NCBI RefSeq assembly: GCF_900182595.1
Contig: NZ_FXTN01000015.1
Coordinates: 82,514-146,513 of the forward strand
Length of the DNA: 64,000 nucleotides
Reading direction: 5' to 3'
Origin: Pedobacter westerhofensis
Lineage (GTDB): Bacteria; Bacteroidota; Bacteroidia; Sphingobacteriales; Sphingobacteriaceae
The notes beneath the pieces were generated by a model that ran no database searches, was not told the origin of the DNA, and saw only the letters and a list, made by a program, of their open reading frames with translations. How positions within the stretch are numbered: the first letter of the stretch is position 1; the number at the start of each line of letters is the position of its first letter. A program made the position numbers and the translations under genes. Below, piece by piece: positions 24,833-33,551 of the stretch.

Positions 24833-26116
24833 CTATGAATTTAAACGAATAGTGATTGCATTTTTGTGTGCCTCCAGCCCTTCGGCTGCAGCCAATATTT
24901 CTACAGTAGGGCCGATGTTGGTTAAACCTTCGGGACTGATGTGCTGAAAAGTGATCTTTTTGATAAATGAATCGATAGAAACACCAGAATAAGCTTTTGC
25001 AAATCCGCTGGTAGGCAGGGTGTGGTTGGTTCCTGAAGCATAATCCCCGGCACTTTCAGGTGTCAGGTTTCCGAGGAAGACCGAACCGGCATTGATGATC
25101 ATCGGAATTAGTTCCTGAAAAGAATCAGTAGCGAGGATCAAATGTTCCGGAGCATAGGTATTGCTGAAATCCATAGCCTGTGCAGTGTTTTCCACGAGCA
25201 GGGCATAAGAATTTGCGATGGCCTGTGCTGCAATAGCTTCACGCGGGAGTGCCTTTAGCTGAAGCTGCACCTGTTCAATCGTATCTTTTATGATCTGTGA
25301 AGAGGTAGAAACGAGGATCGCCTGGCTATCCGCACCGTGTTCTGCCTGTGCAAGCAGGTCTGAGGTCACGAAAGCCGGATTGGCAGTTTCATCAGCAAAT
25401 ACCAGCACTTCTGAAGGACCGGCCGGCATATCTATCGCTGTCATGCCCGAGGCCACCAGCTGTTTGGCCTGTGTTACATAACGGTTTCCGGGGCCAAAGA
25501 TTTTGTACACTTTTGGCACGCTTTCCGTTCCGAAAGCCATTGCTGCAACTGCCTGTGCACCGCCAACCATGTAAATTCTCTTTATCCCCAGCAACGTGGC
25601 GCAATAGGCGAGATAACAGTTTGTTTTGCCGTCCTTTTGCGGAGGTGAACATACCACGATTTCTTTACATCCCGCCAGTACAGCCGGGATGCCAAGCATC
25701 AGAAAAGTACTGGGAAGCACTGCTGTGCCGCCGGGGATATATAAACCTACGCGTTCAATTGCGCGGGCCTCGCGCCAGCAGGAGACTCCAGGCATCGTTT
25801 CTATCGCGGCTTCTTTATATAATTGTGCAGCATGGAATTTTTTGATATTTGCATAGGCGGTTTCAATTGCTTTTTTCGCGTCATCAGGAATCGTTGCCGC
25901 AATGGCGTCGATTTCAGATGCTGAGATATAAAGCTCTTTCAACCCTACCTGATCAAAATCCTGTGCGTAGCTGAAGAGCGCTTTGTCGCCTTCTTCTTTT
26001 ACACGCGAAATGATACTTTTCACCCTGTCTGCGATGGTTTCATCATCAGACAATTGTCTTAAACAGAGATCTTCAATATTCTGTTCTGACAAATCAGTAT
26101 AACTGTAGACTTTCAT
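24833..26116 (-). CDS. hisD: Histidinol dehydrogenase
   Basis: The 427-residue protein has the HisD signatures IPGGTAVLPST, IFGPGNRYVTQAK and MPAGPSEVLV, and the zinc and catalytic histidine region EHGADSQAIL plus NTYAPEHL. It performs the last two steps, histidinol to histidinal to histidine, with two NAD. It lies 55 bases downstream of hisG, the largest gap in the operon. That gap contains a 6-base-stem inverted repeat (GTTAGT at 26132, ACTAAC at 26143) of unclear role. Confidence 0.97.
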   Translation of the reverse strand: MKVYSYTDLSEQNIEDLCLRQLSDDETIADRVKSIISRVKEEGDKALFSYAQDFDQVGLKELYISASEIDAIAATIPDDAKKAIETAYANIKKFHAAQLYKEAAIETMPGVSCWREARAIERVGLYIPGGTAVLPSTFLMLGIPAVLAGCKEIVVCSPPQKDGKTNCYLAYCATLLGIKRIYMVGGAQAVAAMAFGTESVPKVYKIFGPGNRYVTQAKQLVASGMTAIDMPAGPSEVLVFADETANPAFVTSDLLAQAEHGADSQAILVSTSSQIIKDTIEQVQLQLKALPREAIAAQAIANSYALLVENTAQAMDFSNTYAPEHLILATDSFQELIPMIINAGSVFLGNLTPESAGDYASGTNHTLPTSGFAKAYSGVSIDSFIKKITFQHISPEGLTNIGPTVEILAAAEGLEAHKNAITIRLNS

Positions 26117-26171
26117 GTTTTATGAATTTTTGTTAGTCTATAACTAACGAATGAACCTGCTGTTTATTCAG

Positions 26172-27023
26172 TTATGCGATGATCTTTTCGATTGGCATCA
26201 CTACAATTCCTTCTGCACCGGCAGCTTTAAGGCTGTTGATCTTTTCCCAGAAGTCCTGTTCTGCAATTACCGAGTGGACAGCAACCCAATCCGGTTCGAA
26301 CAAAGGAACGATGGTAGGGCTTTTTACACCAGGCAACAGGCTTACTACTTTGTCCAGGTTAGACTTGGCCACGTTGAGCACCACATACTTTGTTTCTTTT
26401 GCGCGCAGTACAGAGCGGATCCTTTGCAACAGTTCGATCACATCTTCATTGAGTTCGATGCCTTTGTTCCCGATCAGGACAGCTTCAGATTTCATTACTT
26501 CGGCAAAGGGTTTTAGTCCGTTGCTTTTCAGTGTTCCTCCGGTAGAAACGATATCACAGATGGCGTCGCTTAAACCTAAGCCCGGGCCAATTTCCACAGA
26601 TCCTGAAATGGTACGCACAACTGCATTTACGTTATTGTCCTGCAGGTATTTTTCGAGGATAACGGGGTAAGAAGTGGCGATGGCTTTGCCTTCAAGTCCG
26701 CTGATATCAGTGATTTCGCTGTCGTTGGGAATAGCGATTTTGAGTGTGCATTTTCCAAAACCAAGTTTCTGAAGGTATTCTACATCAGCATTTACTTCAG
26801 TGATCACATTCTCGCCAACGATACCCAGATCGGCGATGCCGTCCTGAACGTATTCAGGAATATCATCATCTCTGAGGAAAAGAATTTCCAGCGGGAAGTT
26901 TGTAACAGTTGATATGAGTGAACTTTTGTAGTTTTCGAAAGATAAACCACAATTTTTAAGGATTTCTACAGATTTTTCGTTTAGTCTACCAGATTTCTGG
27001 ATAGCAATTTTTAGTGTTTTCAA
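26172..27023 (-). CDS. hisG: ATP phosphoribosyltransferase, long form
   Basis: HisG commits ATP and PRPP to histidine synthesis and is normally feedback-inhibited by histidine. I set the start at the TTG at 27023, giving LKTLKIAIQKSGRLNEKS, because family similarity begins exactly there. The ATG at 27068 would add 15 residues of unlike composition (MFPNYFHVPFNNFNQ). The 283-residue length with a C-terminal domain (LLPGVKSPTIVPLFEPDWVAVHSV) marks the long, ACT-like-domain form that does not need HisZ. It is the first gene of the eight-gene operon. Confidence 0.93.
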   Translation of the reverse strand: MKTLKIAIQKSGRLNEKSVEILKNCGLSFENYKSSLISTVTNFPLEILFLRDDDIPEYVQDGIADLGIVGENVITEVNADVEYLQKLGFGKCTLKIAIPNDSEITDISGLEGKAIATSYPVILEKYLQDNNVNAVVRTISGSVEIGPGLGLSDAICDIVSTGGTLKSNGLKPFAEVMKSEAVLIGNKGIELNEDVIELLQRIRSVLRAKETKYVVLNVAKSNLDKVVSLLPGVKSPTIVPLFEPDWVAVHSVIAEQDFWEKINSLKAAGAEGIVVMPIEKIIA

Positions 27024-27096
27024 TTGATTGAAATTATTGAATGGAACATGAAAATAATTCGGAAACAAGTTTTGAAGTACAAAACATTACATATCT

Positions 27097-27114
27097 ATCG
27101 CCATAACTGGCGAT
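27097..27114 (-). promoter_or_regulatory. Hairpin in the his operon leader
   Basis: ATCGCC (27097-27102) and GGCGAT (27109-27114) form a 6-base stem with a 6-base loop about 75 bases upstream of the hisG TTG. No histidine-rich leader peptide was found on either side, so classical attenuation is not supported. It could be a structured 5' UTR element. Confidence 0.3.
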
Positions 27115-27197
27115 GGTGCAAATGTAAGTGATGATTCAAATGTTTGTTCATAATTTTTTTGTCCCTATTCAATTTGCGGCTGCACACTGAGGTGTTG

Positions 27198-27227
27198 CAA
27201 ATATATAGATAGAATTGAGAAATCAAA
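27198..27227 (-). promoter_or_regulatory. Promoter of the his operon
   Basis: On the minus strand TTTG (27224-27227) is followed after 18 bases by TATATTTG (27198-27205), an exact match to the -7 consensus. Transcription would begin near 27190, leaving a leader of about 165 bases before hisG. A second exact -7 match (27119-27126) lies closer to hisG but lacks a -33 element at the right distance. Confidence 0.6.
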
Positions 27228-27304
27228 AAATAAATGGCATTTTATTTGATCAGGGTGCAGAGATCGCATAGTATAAAAATGCCGGTCAGCTAAAAAAACA
27301 CGTT

Positions 27305-28882
27305 TTGAAAAAAGTACTTTATCTGTTATTAACCTTCTCTGTCTTACTGTCTGCCTGTAACTGGTTCAAAACCACTCCTGAAGTTGGGCTGGTATTGTCC
27401 AAACATTTTAATGATAAGCTGTACAAGGATTTTGACACAGCAGCATATAATGTCGTATTTAACCGCCATTTTGACTCCCTGAAATCTACGCTCAGCAACC
27501 CAAAAGTGATTGGTAGTTATTATTCCGCCCAGGAACACAGGACTGATCTGGTTACCCGTTTCTTTACCAACGGGGAATTGGATACCCTAAAAAATTATAT
27601 ATCGGCGAGTACCTCACATGGCTTTAATCCGGAAATATTCAGGTATACAGCGCTGAATGCGCTCTTGTCAAAGTTGTCGGCACATCAGTTTAAATCTATC
27701 GCCGACGTCTATCCTGTGATAGCGGACCTTGAATTAACTGCTGCTGCTTCCCTTTTAAAATACGATACTTTTATCGGTTATGGCAGTATCATACCCCGGA
27801 AAGTACTCAACAGATATTATGTGAGCACCATCAGGCCGGACAGTGCCAGTATGTTAAAAGTATTGGAGAGTAAAAGCCTTGCGCAATTACTACGCTCCAT
27901 ACAGCCTGCAGGCGAAGATTATCTGAGCCTTGAGCGTGAACTGGCAAACCTGAAAAAAAGCCCTTCGGTAAATGCCGCAGCCATCAAAGCTATCGAGGTT
28001 AATATGGAAAGGCTACGCTGGAAAATTGCGGGGATCGGGGACGAGTATGTAGAGGTAAATATCCCGGATTTTTCGCTGACCTGGTTTAGCCATCAGGATA
28101 CGGTTACACACATGAAGGTTTGCGTTGGGGGAAGGCGTGAAAAGGATTATGAAGAAAAGATGAAGGTGTTCCTGAAAACGCATTCACTGGATGATAAACC
28201 AAAAAACCACCAGACTCCGATCCTGCTGAGCAAGTTCAATTCTATCCAGGTAAATCCGGTATGGAATATCCCTGTGAGCATTGCGCAAAGCGAGATCTAT
28301 TACCAGGCGATGCGTGATCCCTATTATTTATCAAATAATAATATGAGGGTGTATTACAAAGGCCAGCTGATTGCAGACCCGGATACGATCCAGTGGAGAA
28401 AATATCCGCGGGAACATTTGCCTTTCCAGTTTAAACAAGGTTCTGGTGAGGGCAATGCGCTGGGCAAATTTAAATTTATATTTGATAACGGATCGAGTAT
28501 TTACCTGCATGATACCAATAATAAATCAGCTTTTATGCAATCGAACCGTGCCATCAGCCATGGCTGTGTACGGGTAGAACGGCCGCTTGAATTTGCAGAG
28601 AAACTGGTTGACAATAAATACCAGTATGATCAGTTGAGGATGGAAGTAAACCTGCCGCCGATAGATACCACGAAGATGGCAATCTATCAAAAGAGGCTGG
28701 CAAAAAAGGCGGATACAGTAAATGTTTACCAGGTTAAACCCAAATGGTTTGGAACTAAAAAGAATGTAGCTGTATTTATCAATTATAAAACTGCCTGGGC
28801 AGAAAACGGCAGGATAGAATTCCGTAACGATATCTATGATCTGGATGATGCAATTTATACCGCGATGAAAAAATTCAGATAA
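27305..28882 (+). CDS. L,D-transpeptidase of the YcbB type
   Basis: The 525-residue predicted lipoprotein starts with TTG (MKKVLYLLLTFSVLLSACN, lipobox LSAC). The middle is a helical region without a clear peptidoglycan-binding repeat. The YkuD catalytic domain occupies about residues 300-440, with the active-site motif AISHGCVRVERP. Such enzymes form 3-3 (diaminopimelate-diaminopimelate) cross-links in peptidoglycan or attach proteins to it. The length and long N-terminal region resemble YcbB/LdtD. The gene precedes the BatA-like gene by 21 bases and is divergent from the his operon. Confidence 0.88.
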   Translation: MKKVLYLLLTFSVLLSACNWFKTTPEVGLVLSKHFNDKLYKDFDTAAYNVVFNRHFDSLKSTLSNPKVIGSYYSAQEHRTDLVTRFFTNGELDTLKNYISASTSHGFNPEIFRYTALNALLSKLSAHQFKSIADVYPVIADLELTAAASLLKYDTFIGYGSIIPRKVLNRYYVSTIRPDSASMLKVLESKSLAQLLRSIQPAGEDYLSLERELANLKKSPSVNAAAIKAIEVNMERLRWKIAGIGDEYVEVNIPDFSLTWFSHQDTVTHMKVCVGGRREKDYEEKMKVFLKTHSLDDKPKNHQTPILLSKFNSIQVNPVWNIPVSIAQSEIYYQAMRDPYYLSNNNMRVYYKGQLIADPDTIQWRKYPREHLPFQFKQGSGEGNALGKFKFIFDNGSSIYLHDTNNKSAFMQSNRAISHGCVRVERPLEFAEKLVDNKYQYDQLRMEVNLPPIDTTKMAIYQKRLAKKADTVNVYQVKPKWFGTKKNVAVFINYKTAWAENGRIEFRNDIYDLDDAIYTAMKKFR

Positions 28883-28903
28883 AATTTCTAACTTTGGTTT
28901 TTA

Positions 28904-30934
28904 ATGAATTTCCTATACCCAGGTTTTCTTTTTTTTCTGCTGGCGGTAGTCATTCCTATCCTTATTCATTTATTCAATTTCAGAAAATTCAGGAAAGTAT
29001 ATTTTAGCAATGTACAGTTTTTAAAGGCTGCACAGGAACAAAATTCATCCCGGGAAGAACTCAAAAACCTGCTCATCCTGTTATGCCGCATACTGGCCAT
29101 CGTGTTTGTTGTACTGGCTTTTGCCCGTCCATATATCTCTGAGGGCGGCGCGGGATACGATCCGGCCAGGGGCAACCTTGTTCACATCTATATTGATAAT
29201 TCTTACAGTATGGCTGCGGTAAATAAAGATGGCAGCCTGCTCGACGAAGCCAGGCGCAGGGCGAAAGAAATTGCGCGGCAATATTCTCCCAATGACCGTT
29301 TTCAGCTGATTACAAATGACTTTGAAGGCAGGCACCAGCGTTTGGTCAGCTACGAAGAACTGCTGAACCTGTTGGACGAGATCAAAATTTCAGCCGCACA
29401 TCGCAGTTTACAACAGGTGATCAACCGTCAGAACAGCACAGATGCCGGCAAGAGAAACCGGTTTAACTATATCATATCCGATTTTCAGCGTGGATTCGTG
29501 GGGTCAAAAGCAATAAATTCCGACCGCGAAAGCCATCTTTCACTGGTAAGGCTCCAGGCCAATACACAACCCAACGTTGGGGCAGACAGTATCTGGTCGC
29601 TGTCACCTGCGCACAAACCCGGGGAACAGGAGAAGTTTGTAGTGAAGCTGCACAACTATTCTGCTGAGTCCAGTACCGCTATTCCTGTTAAACTAATGAT
29701 CAATAACCAGCAGAAGGTTTTGGCAAGGCTCAGTATCCCTGCGGGCAAATCCCTGACCGATACAATTAGTTTTAGCGGCCTATCTGCAGGCTGGCAAAAA
29801 GGGGTGCTGAGCATCAAGGATTTTCCACTCACTTTTGATGACGAACTAAAGTTTACATTTAAAGTGAACAGCGGAATTAATATTTTACATATTAGCGGTG
29901 ATCCGTCTGAACGGCATATTACATCACTTTTTTCCGGCGACAGCTATTTCAGGCTAAGCACAATGCCCGAATCCAATGTGGTTTACAGTGCTTTCTCAGG
30001 TTATCAGCTCATCATATTATCCGGATTGAAAAGCCCGTCCAGCGGACTGGCGCTGCAGCTGAAAGGCTTTATCCAAAACGGTGGCACGGTAGTGATCTTT
30101 CCAGACCTGGATGCTAAAACGACAGAATTTTCATCCTTCCTGCAGGGAGTATCGCTTCCTCCGGTGCTTTCTATGAGCAAAGACACTGTCAGTGTTACTG
30201 CGCTGGATCTCAAAAGCAATATCTTTAATGATGTATTTGAGGAAGTACCTGCAAAGCTGGATTTACCTAAAGTATACCGCCATCTGCTGTATCAGAGAAA
30301 CACGCGCAGCAACCGCAGGGATATCATGAAACTGCCCGGAGATCAATCGTTTTTTAGTCGTTACGGGCTGGGTGCCGGCCAGGTTTATCTCTCCGCCAGC
30401 TCATTAACAGCGGATGACAGCAACCTGCCTCAGCACCCTGTGTTCGTACCTTTGCTTTATAAAATCGCCTTTACCAGTATGCAGGAGCAGCCGCTGTATT
30501 ATACGATAGGCAAAGATAATCTGCTCAGCAGCCAGCAACTTACCCTAAACCCTAACCAGTCGCTGCGGCTGAGGTCTGGCAGGGAAGAAGTGATTCCTGA
30601 GGTTAGGCAAAGCCCGGGGAAAACGCTGCTGTACATTGCCGACCAGATCAGGGCTGCCGGTTTTTATAAACTGATGAAAACAGATTCGCTGCTCAGCATT
30701 TATGCCTTTAATGAGAGCCGTGCAGAATCAGACATGCATTTTACCGGTGATAAGGCACTTGCACAGCTTTTTGGAACAAAGAACTTAACTATTGCGGGTG
30801 CGGGGAGCAGTTTATCTCCCGCGGCGCAGGAAAATAACCACACGGAATTATGGAAACTTTGTCTAGTTTTGTGTGCCGTTTTTTTAGCTGCCGAAGCCCT
30901 ATTGATCAGATTTTTTAACAAGAAAACTATATAA
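28904..30934 (+). CDS. BatA-like protein with degenerate VWA domain
   Basis: This 676-residue protein begins with the BatA N-terminal double helix (FLYPGFLFFLLAVVIPILIHLFNFRKF, then LLILLCRILAIVFVVLAFARPY). A von Willebrand-A-like domain follows with the MIDAS-like segment IYIDNSYSMAA (D-x-S-x-S), then an extracytoplasmic region of about 450 residues and a C-terminal helix (LCLVLCAVFLAAEALLIRFF). Its family occurs widely in Bacteroidota as membrane proteins of unknown function, related to the BatA aerotolerance proteins. It precedes a pyrC-like gene by 3 bases, so the two are in one operon. Confidence 0.85.
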   Translation: MNFLYPGFLFFLLAVVIPILIHLFNFRKFRKVYFSNVQFLKAAQEQNSSREELKNLLILLCRILAIVFVVLAFARPYISEGGAGYDPARGNLVHIYIDNSYSMAAVNKDGSLLDEARRRAKEIARQYSPNDRFQLITNDFEGRHQRLVSYEELLNLLDEIKISAAHRSLQQVINRQNSTDAGKRNRFNYIISDFQRGFVGSKAINSDRESHLSLVRLQANTQPNVGADSIWSLSPAHKPGEQEKFVVKLHNYSAESSTAIPVKLMINNQQKVLARLSIPAGKSLTDTISFSGLSAGWQKGVLSIKDFPLTFDDELKFTFKVNSGINILHISGDPSERHITSLFSGDSYFRLSTMPESNVVYSAFSGYQLIILSGLKSPSSGLALQLKGFIQNGGTVVIFPDLDAKTTEFSSFLQGVSLPPVLSMSKDTVSVTALDLKSNIFNDVFEEVPAKLDLPKVYRHLLYQRNTRSNRRDIMKLPGDQSFFSRYGLGAGQVYLSASSLTADDSNLPQHPVFVPLLYKIAFTSMQEQPLYYTIGKDNLLSSQQLTLNPNQSLRLRSGREEVIPEVRQSPGKTLLYIADQIRAAGFYKLMKTDSLLSIYAFNESRAESDMHFTGDKALAQLFGTKNLTIAGAGSSLSPAAQENNHTELWKLCLVLCAVFLAAEALLIRFFNKKTI

Positions 30935-30937
30935 AAC

Positions 30938-32218
30938 ATGAACCTTCTCCTCACTGGCGTGACCATCGCCGATCCGAATAGCGAGTTTAATCATCAAGTA
31001 TGTGATGTTCGTGTGGTACAGGGAATGATCGTTGAAATTGGCAAGTCGCTGAAACCACAGGCATCTGCAGGGCCCCAGGCAAAAGAAGAACTGGTAGACG
31101 GTAAAGGGGCGTTTCTTGCTCCCGGTTTTTTTGACCTGAACTGTTCTGTAGGGGATCCGGGATTTGAGACAAAAGAAGACATACAAACAGCCAGCGCTGC
31201 TGCGCAGGCCGGTGGATTCACCGGGCTGGCAGTTCTGCCGCATACCAAACCGGTTGTGCATTCCAAAGCAGAAGTAGAATACATTATCAATAAATCAAAA
31301 AATAACCTGGTAGATATTTACCCGGTAGGGGCAATCAGCCATGATCTGGAAGGCAAGGAACTGGCTGAGCTGTATGATATGCAGCAGGCGGGCGCAGTAG
31401 CCTTTTCAGACGGTACCAAACCGGTGAGCGACGATGGCTTTATGAGTCGCGCTTTGCAGTACGCCAAAGGCATCAGCGGCCTGCTGATCGTTTACCCGGA
31501 GAACAAATCCATCGCGGGAAAAACCCAGATCAATGAGAGCAAGACCAGCGTATTGCTGGGCATGAAAGGCATGCCGGCACTGGCAGAAGAGATGCACATC
31601 TCAAGGGATATCTTTCTGGCCACCTACCACCAGTCGCCCGTACACATCAGTAATATCTCTACCGCGGGATCAGTAGCCCTGATCAAAAAAGCAAAAAAAG
31701 ACGGCGTACAGATTTCCTGTGATGTGGCAGCACATCATCTGGTGTTTACCGAAGAGCTGCTGAATGATTTCGACAGCAACTATAAAGTAAAACCGCCCTT
31801 GCGCGGCAAAGCCGATATCAAAGCTTTACTGACAGGATTGAAAGAGGGCACGATCGATGCGGTTTCTTCACAGCACCGTCCGCATGAACCTGAATTTAAA
31901 GATGTAGAATTTGAAATTGCGGCATATGGCATCATCGCCCTGCAAACGGTGCTGCCCTTACTGGTAAAAGCAGGCATGGACGCCGGACAGATTGCAGAAA
32001 AGTTAGCTGTTAATCCGCGGAAATTGCTTAACTTAAAAGTACCGGTGATTGCAGCAGGAGAGGCTGCAAACTTCACCCTGTTTAGCATGACGGAAAAATG
32101 GGAGTATACCAGCCTGAACAACTATTCAAAATCCAGGAATACACCTTTATTAAATCAAACCCTGACTGGTAAGGTCAAATTAGTATATAACAACAACCAA
32201 ATTCAAGTATATGGATAG
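30938..32218 (+). CDS. Dihydroorotase homologue lacking catalytic residues (PyrC-like)
   Basis: The 426-residue protein aligns with class I dihydroorotases over its full length. However, the metal-binding D-x-H-x-H segment reads FFDLNCSVGDPGF, with no histidines, and the catalytic ATDHAPH segment reads SSQHRPHEPEF, with Gln replacing Asp. The segment VSCDVAAHHL-type (ISCDVAAHHLVF) is retained. It is therefore probably not a catalytic dihydroorotase. A comparable non-catalytic homologue (PyrC') is known as a structural partner of aspartate carbamoyltransferase in Pseudomonas. It overlaps the next gene by 8 bases. An independent functional pyrC would be expected elsewhere in the genome. Confidence 0.85.
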   Translation: MNLLLTGVTIADPNSEFNHQVCDVRVVQGMIVEIGKSLKPQASAGPQAKEELVDGKGAFLAPGFFDLNCSVGDPGFETKEDIQTASAAAQAGGFTGLAVLPHTKPVVHSKAEVEYIINKSKNNLVDIYPVGAISHDLEGKELAELYDMQQAGAVAFSDGTKPVSDDGFMSRALQYAKGISGLLIVYPENKSIAGKTQINESKTSVLLGMKGMPALAEEMHISRDIFLATYHQSPVHISNISTAGSVALIKKAKKDGVQISCDVAAHHLVFTEELLNDFDSNYKVKPPLRGKADIKALLTGLKEGTIDAVSSQHRPHEPEFKDVEFEIAAYGIIALQTVLPLLVKAGMDAGQIAEKLAVNPRKLLNLKVPVIAAGEAANFTLFSMTEKWEYTSLNNYSKSRNTPLLNQTLTGKVKLVYNNNQIQVYG

Positions 32219-32885
32219 TAAAGTACAAAGCGCCCTTGTCGCTTCATTGGATAAATTCGCTGCACTTTCGGGTATCGACTCAGTAAAACTGGAACAAGAC
32301 CTGGTAGATGTGTTCAGCAAAGACCTGGGCTTCCTTGAGAAAGTAGAAGAATTTGACGAGGTGTTTGATGAGCATCCTGCATTTGAGGAAATGAGAGAAA
32401 TCTTCTTTGATCTGCTGATGATCAACTTCTTTGCCAGTGATGTTCAGAAACTGGAAGAAGATTACCTGGATTCTGACGAGTGGGCAGATATCGAAGAAGA
32501 CACAATCGACCGCGGAACAGAGCTGCTGAACCTGCTGCTATACATCAACGAATGTCATGATGAGCAGATCAAACCTGAATTGGGCGATTTCCTGAGAGAA
32601 TTCCTGCTGGTAGAAGAGGATGAGTTCCAGGATGAATACCATATCTACGAAGACCTGATCAGCAACCAGCAGCTGGCAGACAGCAGTATCGAAGATATCT
32701 GCAGCCATAAAGGGATGATTGAACTGGGTGAAGAAATGGAAACACTGTTTGTTCCCTTCATGAGTTTCTTTAATCAGCCAAAGGCGAATGCAGAAGCATT
32801 TAAAGACCTGGAAGAGTTTAGTACCGACAAGGAATTTGACAGTGCAGTTTATGCTTTAATCGCAGAGTTCAACGTACAGAATTAA
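32211..32885 (+). CDS. Acidic conserved hypothetical protein
   Basis: The 224-residue protein starts inside the previous gene (8-base overlap). It is strongly acidic, rich in Asp, Glu and Leu, and predicted mostly helical with no signal peptide or membrane segment, so it should be cytoplasmic. No family motif was recognised. The overlap suggests translational coupling to the PyrC-like gene. DUF4199 follows after 11 bases. The genome context does not indicate a role. Confidence 0.7.
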   Translation: MDSKVQSALVASLDKFAALSGIDSVKLEQDLVDVFSKDLGFLEKVEEFDEVFDEHPAFEEMREIFFDLLMINFFASDVQKLEEDYLDSDEWADIEEDTIDRGTELLNLLLYINECHDEQIKPELGDFLREFLLVEEDEFQDEYHIYEDLISNQQLADSSIEDICSHKGMIELGEEMETLFVPFMSFFNQPKANAEAFKDLEEFSTDKEFDSAVYALIAEFNVQN

Positions 32886-32896
32886 GGATTAACCAC

Positions 32897-33454
32897 ATGG
32901 AACAACAACTTAAAGAGATGGAGATCAGGCCAAATAAGATGGCTTTCCAGTTAGCGGTAGGCTTTTCTGTCTATACCGTGGTGCTGATCTTTCTTTTCAA
33001 ACTGCTGGGCATTGATATACAGGAGCAAAATGTACCTGTAGCTACCAAAGTAATGAGCGCAGTGTTATCTTACCTGCCATATGTACTGGTAATTCTTTAT
33101 GCACAGATCAAACACAGAACTGAACTTGGCGGCTACATCACTTTTGGCAGGGCTTTTTCAACCGGGTTTAGGGTGAGCGCTACTGCGGGGCTGTTTATCG
33201 GGCTGCTGATGATCCTGTATTATAAAGTGCTGGACCCGGCTTCACTTGACCATATCCTGGAAATTGCTATGGAAAAAGCTGCTGAAACTGCCGGTGACAC
33301 TGCCAAGGCAGAACGCAGCGTAAAAGCTATGGCCCCTTATATGCCGATTATGATTGGTTTTGGGGCAGCAATTTCCTATACCATTTACGGACTGATCATC
33401 AGCATTATTGGTGCAGCTGTTAACAAAAGAATAGCACCCATCAAATTCGACTAA
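32897..33454 (+). CDS. DUF4199 family membrane protein
   Basis: The 185-residue protein has four hydrophobic helices (about residues 17-40, 52-72, 88-110 and 150-175) and a charged loop, matching the DUF4199 family found mainly in Bacteroidota. A conserved role is not known. It is preceded by the acidic hypothetical in the same operon and followed by a strong terminator, so it closes this transcription unit. Confidence 0.75.
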   Translation: MEQQLKEMEIRPNKMAFQLAVGFSVYTVVLIFLFKLLGIDIQEQNVPVATKVMSAVLSYLPYVLVILYAQIKHRTELGGYITFGRAFSTGFRVSATAGLFIGLLMILYYKVLDPASLDHILEIAMEKAAETAGDTAKAERSVKAMAPYMPIMIGFGAAISYTIYGLIISIIGAAVNKRIAPIKFD

Positions 33455-33480
33455 GCATTTGTGTGCAAACATAAATTTTA

Positions 33481-33533
33481 CAACGTGCAGGTTTTATCAT
33501 TTTAATTGATAAAATTTGCACGTTGATTTTTTT
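33481..33533 (+). terminator. Intrinsic terminator after DUF4199 gene
   Basis: A 19-base stem (33481-33499 with 33507-33525, including two G-U pairs) and 7-base loop is followed by a T-run up to 33533. It falls between the DUF4199 gene and the glycosyltransferase start. This argues that the glycosyltransferase ATG at 33552 is real and that an upstream start at 33516 would lie inside the terminator. Confidence 0.9.
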
Positions 33534-33551
33534 AACCCCCGTAATACCTGC

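Noticed and set aside
27069..27304. Histidine leader peptide attenuator
   Set aside because: No ORF with clustered His codons is present on the minus strand near the operon promoter.
33516..33551. Upstream start of the glycosyltransferase
   Set aside because: It begins inside a strong intrinsic terminator (33481-33533). The ATG at 33552 gives the family N-terminus.
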